Below, one piece after another: positions 9,159 to 18,351 of a DNA stretch of 38,746 nt. Position numbers and translations under genes: made by a program. The number at the start of each line of letters is the position of its first letter. Within the stretch, counting starts at the first letter, position 1. Under the pieces are notes generated by a model. That model saw nothing but the letters and a program-made list of their open reading frames with translations. It ran no database searches and was not told where the DNA came from. Source of the stretch: Succinimonas amylolytica DSM 2873 (GTDB taxonomy: Bacteria; Pseudomonadota; Gammaproteobacteria; Enterobacterales; Succinivibrionaceae); the NCBI RefSeq assembly GCF_000378405.1, contig NZ_KB899636.1, positions 1,771,293 to 1,810,038 on the forward strand, in the 5' to 3' direction.

Positions 9159-10427
9159 TCAGAAATTGGTTTCAGACGCTGCTTTTACAGCCTGAATCCG
9201 GGCTTCTTCCTTCATTTGCTGCCTTTTACTCAGCGCAATGGTAAACAGTGCGTCGGAGGAGCTGTTCAGGGCTGTTTCGCAGGAATCCTGAACCACTCCG
9301 ATGACCATTCCGATACCGACCATCTGCATGGCAATGTCGTTTCCGATACCGAAGAGAGAACAGGCCAAAGGTATCAGCATCAGGGATCCTCCGGCAATCC
9401 CTCCGGCTCCGCAGGCACAGATTGAAGCCATGAAGCAGAGGAGAATTGCTGTCCAGATGTCCAGGGGAAGTGTTCCGCCATTAAGCGAAGCCACCGCTGT
9501 GAGGGTAAGAACACTCACGGTTATTGCAGCTCCGGCCATATTCACGGTGGCTCCCAGAGGAATGGATATTGAGCTCATGCTTCTGGGAACTTTCATTTTG
9601 TCGCAAAGCTGCATGTTTACCGGAATGTTGGCCGCCGAGCTTCTGGTGAAGAATGCATAGTAGGCGCTGTTGACAAGGCAGTTGAAAACCAGCGGGAAGG
9701 GGTTTCTGCGGGTAATAAGGAATACCAGAAACGGATTAATGATGAGAGCGGATATGGCCATTACGGCTACCAGTACCTCGATTACCAGCAGATATTTGGC
9801 CAGTCCTTCAATGCCTCCCTGCGAAACAATGGAGTCGTAAACCAGTCCCATAACTCCCAGCGGGGCCAGGCAGATCACGATTCTTACAATATTGGTCACC
9901 ACCGAGGCCAGATCCTCCAGAACCCTTTTAGTGGTATCGGCGGCATTGCGGAACATAAAGCCGAGAGCCGATGCCCATACCAGAATCGAAATGTAGTTGG
10001 CATTGATGAGGGCGTTAACCGGATTGTCCACAGCACTAACCAGAATGTTTGAAAGAACATCTGCGATGCTGCTGACAGCGGCGGCGCTCTCGGGACCGGC
10101 TGTTTTCAGGTTCACTGTTGTGGGAAATATGAAGGAGGCGGCAACGGCGGTAACAGCAGCCAGGAAGGTGGAGACAAAATAGATTATGATGAGTTTCCAG
10201 AGCTGATTCCTGCTACCCTTCTGATGAGCGGCAATGGCGGAGGTGACCAGCACCAGCACCAGAAGCGGTGCCACGCTCTTGAGCGCCTTGACAAACAGTT
10301 CGCCGAAACCTTTTACAAAGGAAAAAGGCTCCGGACAGTAAACTGCCAGGATAATTCCGATTATGAGACCGATAACGATCTGCAGAACCAGAGGTACTTT
10401 TTTATAGACTGCGAATATTGGGGTCAT
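9159..10427 (-). CDS. sstT: serine/threonine:Na+ symporter SstT
   Basis: This inner-membrane dicarboxylate/amino acid:cation symporter (DAACS family) imports serine and threonine with sodium. The family signature is clear: AFFTRSSAANIPVNM in the centre, then SISIPLGATVNMAGAAI, and near the C-terminus the GVVQDSCETALNSSSD segment. Eight or more hydrophobic stretches are present. The frame opens at a TTG (10433). I chose the ATG at 10427, which gives 422 residues and begins MTPIFAVYKK, because GCGAG lies 8 bp upstream of it. It follows dut by 54 bp on the same strand, so the two may be cotranscribed, and it ends at its own terminator. Confidence 0.95.
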   Translation of the reverse strand: MTPIFAVYKKVPLVLQIVIGLIIGIILAVYCPEPFSFVKGFGELFVKALKSVAPLLVLVLVTSAIAAHQKGSRNQLWKLIIIYFVSTFLAAVTAVAASFIFPTTVNLKTAGPESAAAVSSIADVLSNILVSAVDNPVNALINANYISILVWASALGFMFRNAADTTKRVLEDLASVVTNIVRIVICLAPLGVMGLVYDSIVSQGGIEGLAKYLLVIEVLVAVMAISALIINPFLVFLITRRNPFPLVFNCLVNSAYYAFFTRSSAANIPVNMQLCDKMKVPRSMSSISIPLGATVNMAGAAITVSVLTLTAVASLNGGTLPLDIWTAILLCFMASICACGAGGIAGGSLMLIPLACSLFGIGNDIAMQMVGIGMVIGVVQDSCETALNSSSDALFTIALSKRQQMKEEARIQAVKAASETNF

Positions 10428-10481
10428 GAACAAATCTCGCTTTAGACTGTTTGTGAGCAGTAAAACCGGTGTTTTTCGGGA

Positions 10482-10916
10482 CTATTTTCCGGTACTTCCG
10501 AAACCGCCCTGACCGCGGCTGGTGTCCGAAAGCTCATCGGTGATTTCAACGGTTTCATAGCGTACTGGAACAATAATGGCCTGAATGGCACGTTCGCCCC
10601 TCTTATAGCTGATGGCTGTACTGGAGGTGTTGTCTTCTGCCTCGTCAACCACGAGGTGGGCAATCCATTCCCCGCGGTAGTCGCTGTCAATAACTCCGAC
10701 AGTGTTTCTAAGCGCGATGCCGCGGATTCCGGCACTGCTTCTTGGCAGAAGCAGGGCAACAAAGCCGTGAGGAACTTCGGCGGCGAATCCCAGCTTTACC
10801 ACATTGTCCCTTCCGGCGGACAGCACCGTGTCTTCCTGAAAATAGATGTCCATGCCGGCCGAATCATGCTTGATTTCCGGGGGAATGAAATTACTGACCA
10901 GTGGTTTTACCTTCAT
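10482..10916 (-). CDS. dut: dUTP diphosphatase (dUTPase)
   Basis: This trimeric cytoplasmic enzyme hydrolyses dUTP to dUMP and pyrophosphate, keeping uracil out of DNA and feeding dTMP synthesis. All five dUTPase motifs are visible in order: SAGMDIY, PRSSAG, GVIDSDYRGEW, RGERAIQAIIVPV and the C-terminal RGQGGFGSTGK, which closes over the active site. The frame is open further upstream (to 11033), but the protein core begins MKVKPLVSNF at 10916, giving 145 residues, near the usual 140-155. ACAGG lies about 9 bp upstream of that ATG. The gene heads a likely dut-sstT unit and is divergent from yhcH. Confidence 0.95.
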   Translation of the reverse strand: MKVKPLVSNFIPPEIKHDSAGMDIYFQEDTVLSAGRDNVVKLGFAAEVPHGFVALLLPRSSAGIRGIALRNTVGVIDSDYRGEWIAHLVVDEAEDNTSSTAISYKRGERAIQAIIVPVRYETVEITDELSDTSRGQGGFGSTGK

Positions 10917-11167
10917 ATCTTTATACCTGTAAAAGCTGCTAGAGAAGGGGGCTACCGGATTCCCGTGGAAGCCCCTGAATGCCGCTATTCTACCTTTTAC
11001 AGCCGGAAGTATCAAAAGACTGCGGTTTGTCACTCGGATAATCGTGACATTTATTCCGGCGTTTTCAGTCAGAATGTCTGGTGGGAAGACAGGAAGTGCG
11101 GGATGAAAAACTTTAACAGCATTGCCGAAAAATAGTAAAATTCAGGAGATGTGTGCTGAAATATTGA

Positions 11168-11653
<486 letters not shown>

Positions 11654-11710
11654 GTTTTCCGGAATCGCGGGCCTGGTGCTTTCATAAGGACGGGGCTTCC
11701 TGTTTTTTGC

Positions 11711-11719
11711 TGTTATAAT
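11711..11719 (+). promoter_or_regulatory. lapA-lapB-pyrF promoter, extended -10
   Basis: TGTTATAAT joins a TGn extension to a perfect -10 hexamer (11714-11719) about 90 bp upstream of lapA. No clear -35 box was seen. Confidence 0.45.
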
Positions 11720-11809
11720 ATCGGGCGGGACAGAGTGTCCGGAGACCGGTTTCGTATTGTTTAGTGTGGGTGATTTCGGCATAAAGGCCGACTTTACCGG
11801 AAAGTGTTT

Positions 11810-12169
11810 ATGATTCGTAAAATATTAAAGTATTGCTATTTTCTGTTTTTGCTGGTGATAATGGTTCTGACACTGGCTCTGGGAATGTCCAACGACAGCA
11901 GTGTGGTGCTGAATCTGCTGGCAGGGAAGACGGAAATCACGGTTTCTGCGCTTATGGGGTTTTCGTTTCTGGCGGGGGCGGTGTTTTTCAGTCTGATCTG
12001 GGCTTACATCGTTTTCTCCCAGTGGATTGCCATCCGGAATCTGAAACGCCGGATTCGCAGGATGGAGCGGGACGGGGTGCCGGCCCCTGGTGAAGGGATT
12101 CCCAAAAAGGATACCCTCCTGGATGTTCCTGAAGATTCCGGAACAGTCAGAGCTATTTCTGCCGGCTGA
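11810..12169 (+). CDS. lapA: LapA family inner-membrane protein (DUF1049)
   Basis: This small membrane protein of about 119 residues has two hydrophobic segments (roughly residues 8-25 and 42-66) separated by a short loop containing NDSSVVLNLLAG, followed by a basic, charged cytoplasmic tail. This is the LapA/YciS layout, and the next gene is lapB, as in E. coli. LapA works with LapB in lipopolysaccharide assembly and control of LpxC breakdown (family knowledge). The ATG at 11810 is preferred over an in-frame GTG at 11804 because GGAAA lies 6 bp upstream. Confidence 0.88.
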   Translation: MIRKILKYCYFLFLLVIMVLTLALGMSNDSSVVLNLLAGKTEITVSALMGFSFLAGAVFFSLIWAYIVFSQWIAIRNLKRRIRRMERDGVPAPGEGIPKKDTLLDVPEDSGTVRAISAG

Positions 12170-12192
12170 CTGACAGGAGATGCGGCCGTATC

Positions 12193-13386
12193 ATGATTGA
12201 GCTTCTGTTCCTCCTTTTGCCAGTGGCAGCTTTTTACGGCTGGTATATGGGGTATCATGCTGCGCTCCGGAACAATGAGAACAGAAATTCAGGAAAGATC
12301 AGAAATCTTACCCGCGGTCTCAATTTCTTTTTTAATCATGACCGCAAAAAGGCTGCCGACGAGCTTATCAGTTTCTATGACAGTCAGTCCAATCACAGCT
12401 TTGAGGAAAACCTCGCTCTGGGAAATCTTTACCGCGAAAGAGGGGAGATGGAGCGGGCCATCAATTTTCATAACAATATCATGATCATGGAGGGCCTTTC
12501 CTCCGATGAAAGAGCATGTGCTCTTCTGGAGCTGGCCCGGGATTTTATTAAGTCGGGACTTCTGGACAAGGCCGAGGAAATTCTGAAGGAGCTTATCAGC
12601 TATGATGCAGAAAAATCCCGGGCCTGTGAGCTTCTGGTAAAGCTGTATGACCAGGAAAAGGAATGGCATAAGGCTCTGGATACTATAAAGAGCTTCCGGA
12701 ACATTTTTCGTTCTGCGGCAAATATCAGCATCAAGGAAGCCGAGTATTTCTGCGAGCTTGGCAATGACGCCTTTTCGGTAAAGCAGGAAAAGGAAGCTCT
12801 GGAATACTTTAAAAAGGCGGTTCAGGTGAATGGCACCTGCGTCAGGGCTTATCTTAACATTGCCAAGATTAATATTGAAAACAGGCGGTTCCGGGAGGCT
12901 CTGGAGGCTCTGGAGGCCTTTTCCGAAGCGGCTCCCCAGATGATCAGTCTCTGCGTTAAGCTCCTGGCACGGTGTTTTCCGGAGGATAGCGGCGCACAGG
13001 AGCTGGAGATTCTGGAAAAGTGGCTCCAGCGCTCCGGATCCGAGGCGGTGGCTCTCCGGATTGCCACTATTATCTGCAATACCCGGGGGGTTTCCGATGC
13101 CGAGGAGTTTATTATCAGGTATCTTAAGAAATACTCCAGTATCAGAGTGTTTTCCTTGCTGATGGATCTCCGGCTGGAGTCTCTGGATTCTCAGAGTCAG
13201 CAGAAGCTGCTGGTTTTCAAAAGCCTTATTGATGCCCAGAAGATTAATTCCAGCCGTTTTGTCTGCCGGCACTGCGGCTTTAAATCGCAGATGCTGTTCT
13301 GGAAGTGTCCCAGCTGTCATAAATGGGAGACCATGCAGCCAAATGCTTCAGTTGATTTTTCGCAGGAATCTTTGCCTCCTGCCTGA
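12193..13386 (+). CDS. lapB: lipopolysaccharide assembly protein LapB (YciM)
   Basis: The 397 residues start with one membrane anchor (about residues 3-20), followed by the RGLNFFFNHDRKKAADEL segment that opens LapB proteins, then a long array of TPR helical repeats. The C-terminus carries a rubredoxin-like metal site with cysteines at 358/361 and 372/375. In E. coli LapB presents LpxC to the FtsH protease and so limits lipid A synthesis. It lies 23 bp after lapA and 18 bp before pyrF on the same strand, the usual operon order. AGGAGA lies 12 bp upstream of the ATG, which is a wide spacing. Confidence 0.95.
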   Translation: MIELLFLLLPVAAFYGWYMGYHAALRNNENRNSGKIRNLTRGLNFFFNHDRKKAADELISFYDSQSNHSFEENLALGNLYRERGEMERAINFHNNIMIMEGLSSDERACALLELARDFIKSGLLDKAEEILKELISYDAEKSRACELLVKLYDQEKEWHKALDTIKSFRNIFRSAANISIKEAEYFCELGNDAFSVKQEKEALEYFKKAVQVNGTCVRAYLNIAKINIENRRFREALEALEAFSEAAPQMISLCVKLLARCFPEDSGAQELEILEKWLQRSGSEAVALRIATIICNTRGVSDAEEFIIRYLKKYSSIRVFSLLMDLRLESLDSQSQQKLLVFKSLIDAQKINSSRFVCRHCGFKSQMLFWKCPSCHKWETMQPNASVDFSQESLPPA

Positions 13387-13404
13387 TTTTTTTAAGGATT
13401 GAAT

Positions 13405-14145
13405 ATGACTGAGTCAGCTACTCGTAAAACAGATTCCGGGGTAAAGGATCCGAGGATAATCGTAGCGCTTGATTTTGCCACGGAGCGGGAAGCGGATGCT
13501 CTGGTAGCACGCCTGGATCCCGCCAGAGCCCGGCTGAAAATAGGAAAGGAGATGTTTACCCGATTTGGTCCGGAAATGGTCCGGCGCTATCAGGGACAGG
13601 GCTTTGAGATCTTTCTGGATCTCAAGTTTCATGACATTCCCAATACGGTGGCCCGGGCCGTGGCCGGGGCAGCAGAGCTGGGAGTATGGATGGTTAATGT
13701 TCATGCCATGGGCGGTGAAAAAATGATGACCAGGGCCGCAGAGGCGCTTCAGGAGTTCGGAAAGGATCGTCCGAAGCTGATTGCCGTTACCGTGCTTACC
13801 AGCATGGATGCCTCCCAGCTTTCCGGAGTGGGGATTATGGATACCGTTGAAAACGAAGTGACCAGGCTGGCCGTACTGGCCCGGAATTCCGGTCTTGACG
13901 GAGTTGTTTCCAGTGCCAGGGAAGCCGGAATCATCAGGAAAAGCATTCCCGGAGAGTTCTTAATTGTAACTCCGGGGATCAGGCCGAAATGGGCGGAAAC
14001 CAATGACCAGATACGGATTGTTACTCCCGCGGACGCCCTGAGAGGGGGATCCGACTATCTGGTTATCGGAAGACCGATTACGAGAAGCCAGGATCCGCTG
14101 GAGGCTTTGCGGCTTATTTCCGAGGAAATAGAGGCCGTTCTTTAG
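13405..14145 (+). CDS. pyrF: orotidine-5'-phosphate decarboxylase
   Basis: This enzyme catalyses the last step of UMP synthesis, decarboxylating OMP. The catalytic motif FLDLKFHDIPNT, with the Asp-Lys-Asp charge network, is intact. The opening VALDFATEREAD, the central TVLTSMD and the phosphate-binding end VTPGIRP ... YLVIGRPIT are all present. The ATG at 13405 has AAGGA 6 bp upstream (13394-13398) and gives 246 residues, the usual size. A TTG at 13399 in frame is less likely. It is the last gene of the lapA-lapB-pyrF unit and is followed by a strong terminator. Confidence 0.97.
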   Translation: MTESATRKTDSGVKDPRIIVALDFATEREADALVARLDPARARLKIGKEMFTRFGPEMVRRYQGQGFEIFLDLKFHDIPNTVARAVAGAAELGVWMVNVHAMGGEKMMTRAAEALQEFGKDRPKLIAVTVLTSMDASQLSGVGIMDTVENEVTRLAVLARNSGLDGVVSSAREAGIIRKSIPGEFLIVTPGIRPKWAETNDQIRIVTPADALRGGSDYLVIGRPITRSQDPLEALRLISEEIEAVL

Positions 14146-14203
14146 AAGCCTGGCCAGCGCCGCCAGCCGTGTTTTGGTAAAGCATTGCTATATACAGATC
14201 TGA

Positions 14204-14238
14204 ATGCCGTTTTCCGCTATCAGGAGAACGGCATTTTT
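14204..14238 (+). terminator. pyrF intrinsic terminator
   Basis: A 12-bp stem with one G-T pair (14204-14215 with 14223-14234) encloses a 7-nt loop and runs into five T residues. Confidence 0.85.
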
Positions 14239-14361
14239 GCTGTGTCCGGAAAAGTCTGTAACAGGTAGGTATCCGGAAGAAACGGGGCTGCTTTGGAGGC
14301 GGGGGTAATAGAAAACATGGTGACATTTGTCGCAATGTGTTGAAATTTACTCGTTTTTAAA

Positions 14362-14388
14362 TCAAGTTCCCAGCTGTTCCGCCGCTAT
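14362..14388 (+). promoter_or_regulatory. sigma-28 (FliA) flagellin promoter
   Basis: TCAAGTTC, exactly 11 bp, then GCCGCTAT. Each half matches the FliA consensus (TAAAGTTT and GCCGATAA) at 6 of 8 positions with exact spacing. It lies about 135 bp upstream of the flagellin gene. Confidence 0.7.
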
Positions 14389-14522
14389 GTATTCGCAGGG
14401 GCTGTTATTTAGCAGCTTCCGCTATAAAGGCATTTCCATACCATAGTAATAAGAATAACTGACTTCCGGGGATTTTCAGGAATTTCCAGGAGAACCCGTG
14501 ACAGATTTGAGAGGAATAAAAC

Positions 14523-15476
14523 ATGGCACTGTATGTCAATACCAATGTCTCATCGCTGAATGCCCAGCGCATGATGGCAAATTCCACCAACGCTCTGGAT
14601 ACCTCCTATAAACGGCTGGCTTCAGGACTCCGCATAAACAGCGCCAAGGACGATGCCGCGGGGCTTCAGATTTCCGATCGTCTTACGTCCCAGATTAACG
14701 GCCTTAATCAGGGGAATCGCAATGCTCAGGACGGTATTTCCTTCGCCCAGACTGCCGAGGGCGCCATGGAGGAAATGACCAATATGTACCAGCGAATCCG
14801 CACCCTGGCGCTCCAGTCTGCCAACGGTACCAATTCGCAGGATGATCGGAATGCTCTTCAGCAGGAGGTGGAGTCGCTCTGCGCCGAAATCGACAGGATA
14901 ACCACTGATACCACCTTCGCCGGCGAGACGATTTTTGATAAAACCTCCATAAGCTTTCAGGTGGGAGCTGATGCCAATCAGCAGATTTCGCTTAGCATGC
15001 AGGGATCTACAAAATCATATCTGAACAAGGTAAACGGAATCGGAACAGCCAGCAATCTTGGTGGCTGGACTGTAAAGGATCTGTATACCGTGATAGGTAA
15101 TTCGTCAGCTACAATTAATGGTACCAAGGATGTAGCCAGACCGGGGGACACCGGAAATACCAAGTCCGGAAAGTCCTTTGATATTTCCAATGTCGACAAG
15201 GCTCAGGATGTGCTGGCTACCATTGATTCGTACATAGCGGTTGTGGATGCCAAGAGAGCCGACTTCGGCGCGGTGCAGAACCGGCTGGAGTCCGCCATCA
15301 GAAACCAGTGCAACGTGGCGGAGAATGTGGCTGCCGCCAGAAGCCGCATCCGGGATACCGATTTTGCCTCCGAGACTGCGGCCATGACCCAGCAGAACAT
15401 TATCCAGCAGGCATCCCAGTCCATTCTGAGCCAGGCTAATCAGCGGCCGCAGGTAGCGCTGAGCCTTCTGGGATAG
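14523..15476 (+). CDS. fliC: flagellin
   Basis: This is the flagellar filament subunit, exported through the flagellar type III system. The N-terminal D0/D1 part reads MALYVNTNVSSLNAQR and continues with RLASGLRINSAKDDAAGLQI and the QRIRTLALQSANGTNS helix. The C-terminal D1/D0 part carries SRIRDTDFASETA and ends in SQANQRPQVALSLLG. The central part (about residues 140-235) is short, so the 317-residue protein has almost no outer D2/D3 domains. GAGGA lies 7 bp upstream of the ATG. A sigma-28 promoter precedes the gene and a terminator follows; no other flagellar gene lies next to it. Confidence 0.97.
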   Translation: MALYVNTNVSSLNAQRMMANSTNALDTSYKRLASGLRINSAKDDAAGLQISDRLTSQINGLNQGNRNAQDGISFAQTAEGAMEEMTNMYQRIRTLALQSANGTNSQDDRNALQQEVESLCAEIDRITTDTTFAGETIFDKTSISFQVGADANQQISLSMQGSTKSYLNKVNGIGTASNLGGWTVKDLYTVIGNSSATINGTKDVARPGDTGNTKSGKSFDISNVDKAQDVLATIDSYIAVVDAKRADFGAVQNRLESAIRNQCNVAENVAAARSRIRDTDFASETAAMTQQNIIQQASQSILSQANQRPQVALSLLG

Positions 15477-15499
15477 TTTCTGTCGGACACTGAAGAAAA

Positions 15500-15528
15500 A
15501 AGCCTGTCCCCGCGGACGGGCTTTTATT
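15500..15528 (+). terminator. flagellin intrinsic terminator
   Basis: A 10-bp stem with one G-T pair (AAGCCTGTCC with GGACGGGCTT), loop CCGC, followed by TTTTATT. Confidence 0.85.
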
Positions 15529-15934
15529 ATGCGGGATTCTCTATTTATAGGGGGGTGTTCCCAGCTGTCAGTGCTTTTTTTAAATGTCTTAAAACCTGCT
15601 AGATAAACTGTCTGTTTTTCTGCTCCAGAATTTTTGTATCTGACCGCTCTGGCAGAGGTTCTGACATGTTTTCAACATTGTCAGACTTACTAGCAAATTT
15701 ATCTATTATTTCGCTCACGCTTTTCCATTTCTGAACCCTATTTCGGAAAGACTGGCAAAGGGGAGGCTTTAATAACATGATATTTTGCTAAGCACAGACG
15801 CAATTTGCATGGAAGGGGAGGTGTAAGAGGAACGTGTAAACAGGAACTGGAGAAAGGCGATAATAAACACGGAGAGGTTGGAGCGGCAGTTCATGGCATA
15901 CTTGATTTCACCGTCTTTCTTCCGAAAGCTTCAT
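15529..15934. other. gene-free stretch between flagellin and the CsrD-like gene
   Basis: About 400 bp between two facing terminators. No open frame with a ribosome site, no repeat and no RNA gene could be recognised. Confidence 0.5.
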
Positions 15935-15970
15935 AATAAAAAGCGCATCAAAACTTAATCTGATGCGCTT
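15935..15970 (-). terminator. terminator of the CsrD-like gene
   Basis: On the minus strand a perfect 10-bp stem (AAGCGCATCA with TGATGCGCTT, 10-nt loop) is followed by TTTTTATT. It lies about 40 bp past the stop. Confidence 0.85.
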
Positions 15971-16008
15971 ACTGTCCTTATTAGGTCAGGCTAATTCAGG
16001 CCGGGCTT

Positions 16009-17895
16009 TCAGCCGTACATCGGCCGGGGGGCCGGAGCCGGACCGTTCTTTTCCTTTTCCAGATCCACCTCATCGGTGAGCTCGGCAGGCTTGGCTACTA
16101 CATAGCCCTGAACGGCATCAATGTACAGGTTTTCCAGATGCTGCTTCTGGGCTATGCTTTCCACGCCTTCGGCAACCACCACGCATCCCAGTCTGTGAGA
16201 TACCTCGATGATCATGCGGATAAACTGCAGTGAGCTCAGGTCGTTGTCGAACTTCTGGCAGAGGTTCGGATCGAGCTTAATATAGTTAGGCTTCAGATCT
16301 CTGTAGATGGTGAAGGACTCAATGCCGTGTCCGAAATGGCTGATGCTGGTATTGGCGTGAGACCGTCCGATGATGGAGAAAAGTCTTTCGGCTGCCATTA
16401 CGTTGCTGGAGAGGATCTGCTCGTCAATCTCAAATACCAGGTTAGGGGCAATGTCGGCGTTTCTCAGCAGGGTTCTTTCCAGCCAGAGGAGGAAGGAGGT
16501 GCTGATGAGCGCGTTAGCGGAGAGATTGATTCCGAAACGGGCATCAGAGCCTTTCTGCAGCTTTCTGTACTTGGCGATGATGGATTCAATGATCATTTCT
16601 TCAAGACGAACCAGAAGGTCATGTCTGAGAGCGGCCGCCAGAATGGACTCAGTGGAAAGAGACTCGCCGTCCTTGGTAAAGAAGCGGGCATAGATTTCGA
16701 AGTACGGACGAATAGAGATGTTCATGCTTCTGATAGGCTGGTAGTACAGGGTAATAGCCTTTCTGTTAATGATGTCAAGCACAGTCTGACGCCAGTGCAT
16801 TTCACCCTGGAGATAGCCTTCGGTATCTTCCTTCTGAACATAATAGCCGTTGATAGGGCCGGTCTGAGCTCTGGCAAGTGCAAAATCAGCGCGGGAGAAA
16901 ATAACCTCTTCTCTTTCGTTGTTGGTAAAGAGGGTATAGCCGCTGTAGCAGATGCTGTCAAAATCAAAATCCTTGCGGAAGCTTTCGATCTGAACCTTGA
17001 GATCCTGGTTAAGGAGCATGATCTGCTCTTCTTTTCCGCCGGGAATGAGAATAGCGAAATCGGAGCCGGAAATGCGGTAGGCCTTGGCATTGTTGAAGCT
17101 CTTGATGGCATTGTTAACCAGCTTGGCAACGTCATGGATGTACTTGTCACCCATCTGATAGCCGCGGCTCTGGTTGATGTCCTGCACGCTGGAGGATCTG
17201 ATGATGCCCAGAATGCTGGTGCCGTTGGTCTGCTTGGTGAGCTCCCGGGTGAAATCTCTCTTGAACATGTTGCGATTGAAGAGGCCAGTAAGCGGATCGA
17301 TGGCAGCCTGGGTTTCGAGTGTTTCCACCTTTTCCAGAGCGTCCTTGAGCTTGGTAGAGTTTTCCTTTTCCTGCTTGGTAAGCACCTGGGTGAGTTCCTC
17401 GTAGGGGAGATCCTCATACCGCTTGTCCACAATGGCCTTTCTCATGTCGAGAATGTCCTTTTCATTGTTTTTGGACACAATGGACACTGCAAATGCGGCT
17501 GACAGTAAGATGGAAACCACTGCAGTGCACACGCGGATCAGGAGATCCTTCAGAGCAGGAGAGGGGGACAGGGAATAGCTGACCTTGACATCATTGGAGG
17601 AGATAGTGTTATCAAGGGGCAGAATTATGCTGGCAACAGGGGACTGCAACTCCGGAGCGGAATAGTTGTAGATGCTGGAACCGTTTTTTTCAACCTTGAG
17701 CTCGGTCAGATTGTATTCATTCACCAGCAGAACACCATCGAATGATGAGTTGGTGACCGACGCTTCAATGCGTTCTCGAGCCTGATCTGCAACCCGGGAG
17801 ACTTCTCCCCGGCTTACAAAATACAGAACGCCCAAACATACTAGGCTCAGTATCGCAGCTACGCCAAAAGCTTTGTTCTGCGCTGATATTGACAT
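16009..17895 (-). CDS. membrane protein with degenerate GGDEF and EAL domains (CsrD-like)
   Basis: The 628 residues hold a membrane segment at about 9-27, a periplasmic part, a second membrane segment at about 120-142, a charged coiled-coil linker, a GGDEF-type domain (about 195-355) and an EAL-type domain (about 365-605). The GGDEF motif is replaced by SGSDF (276-280) and EAL by EIY (400-402). The usual DDFG metal site reads SHFG (519-522), although EGVES (576-580) survives. It is therefore probably unable to make or cut c-di-GMP. The layout and losses recall CsrD/MshH of enterobacteria (HRSDF and ELM there), which targets CsrB/CsrC RNAs for RNase E decay; a motif like its GNVRWR (GEMHWR here) precedes the EAL part. 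LapD-like c-di-GMP sensing is the alternative. GGGAGAG lies upstream of the ATG. Confidence 0.8.
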   Translation of the reverse strand: MSISAQNKAFGVAAILSLVCLGVLYFVSRGEVSRVADQARERIEASVTNSSFDGVLLVNEYNLTELKVEKNGSSIYNYSAPELQSPVASIILPLDNTISSNDVKVSYSLSPSPALKDLLIRVCTAVVSILLSAAFAVSIVSKNNEKDILDMRKAIVDKRYEDLPYEELTQVLTKQEKENSTKLKDALEKVETLETQAAIDPLTGLFNRNMFKRDFTRELTKQTNGTSILGIIRSSSVQDINQSRGYQMGDKYIHDVAKLVNNAIKSFNNAKAYRISGSDFAILIPGGKEEQIMLLNQDLKVQIESFRKDFDFDSICYSGYTLFTNNEREEVIFSRADFALARAQTGPINGYYVQKEDTEGYLQGEMHWRQTVLDIINRKAITLYYQPIRSMNISIRPYFEIYARFFTKDGESLSTESILAAALRHDLLVRLEEMIIESIIAKYRKLQKGSDARFGINLSANALISTSFLLWLERTLLRNADIAPNLVFEIDEQILSSNVMAAERLFSIIGRSHANTSISHFGHGIESFTIYRDLKPNYIKLDPNLCQKFDNDLSSLQFIRMIIEVSHRLGCVVVAEGVESIAQKQHLENLYIDAVQGYVVAKPAELTDEVDLEKEKNGPAPAPRPMYG

Positions 17896-18351
17896 AAGGT
17901 CTCTCCCTGCTAACTACTATTTTTCTCCGGTAATCCGTATTACGGAAGAACTTTTTATCCGGACCACCTTTTTCAAAGGGGGGGGATTCTCCAAATACAC
18001 TACAAACTACAAATATACCACTTATAGACGCGTGATGCCCTGCTTAAAGGCAGCCAAGTTTTTCAAAACATGATACCAGTCGTATTTCAGGGACTGTTTT
18101 CGGAATATCCGCTGTTAAAAAAATTCGTGACCGTGCCGTTTACGAGATAAAGTCTGTTTTTGTTAACAATATTATAACGTTATTTTTGATGCATGTAGCA
18201 TATTTGAAAATTATTTTTGCCTTGCTTGCAAAAGTTCAATTTGCGGCTGCACCATCAGAGCGACTTTACTCAATGGTGTTTCAGTCAGTCTGCTGTTTCC
18301 TTTCCAGCGTTCGGGTGCGGTTTCAGGAGGTGGCCGGGGCTGAGACTTCGG
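17896..18351. other. gene-free stretch upstream of the CsrD-like gene
   Basis: About 455 bp. It holds a 13-bp palindrome TCCGTA-T-TACGGA at 17934-17946, 38 bp upstream of the CsrD-like start, and a minus-strand TATAAT at 18171-18176 that could be its -10 box. The rest, including the 3' flank of the exported-protein gene, shows no recognisable gene. Confidence 0.4.

Noticed and set aside
16327-17502. Plus-strand frame of 391 codons across the CsrD-like gene
   Set aside because: It is antisense to a protein with clear GGDEF/EAL architecture and has no recognisable motif.
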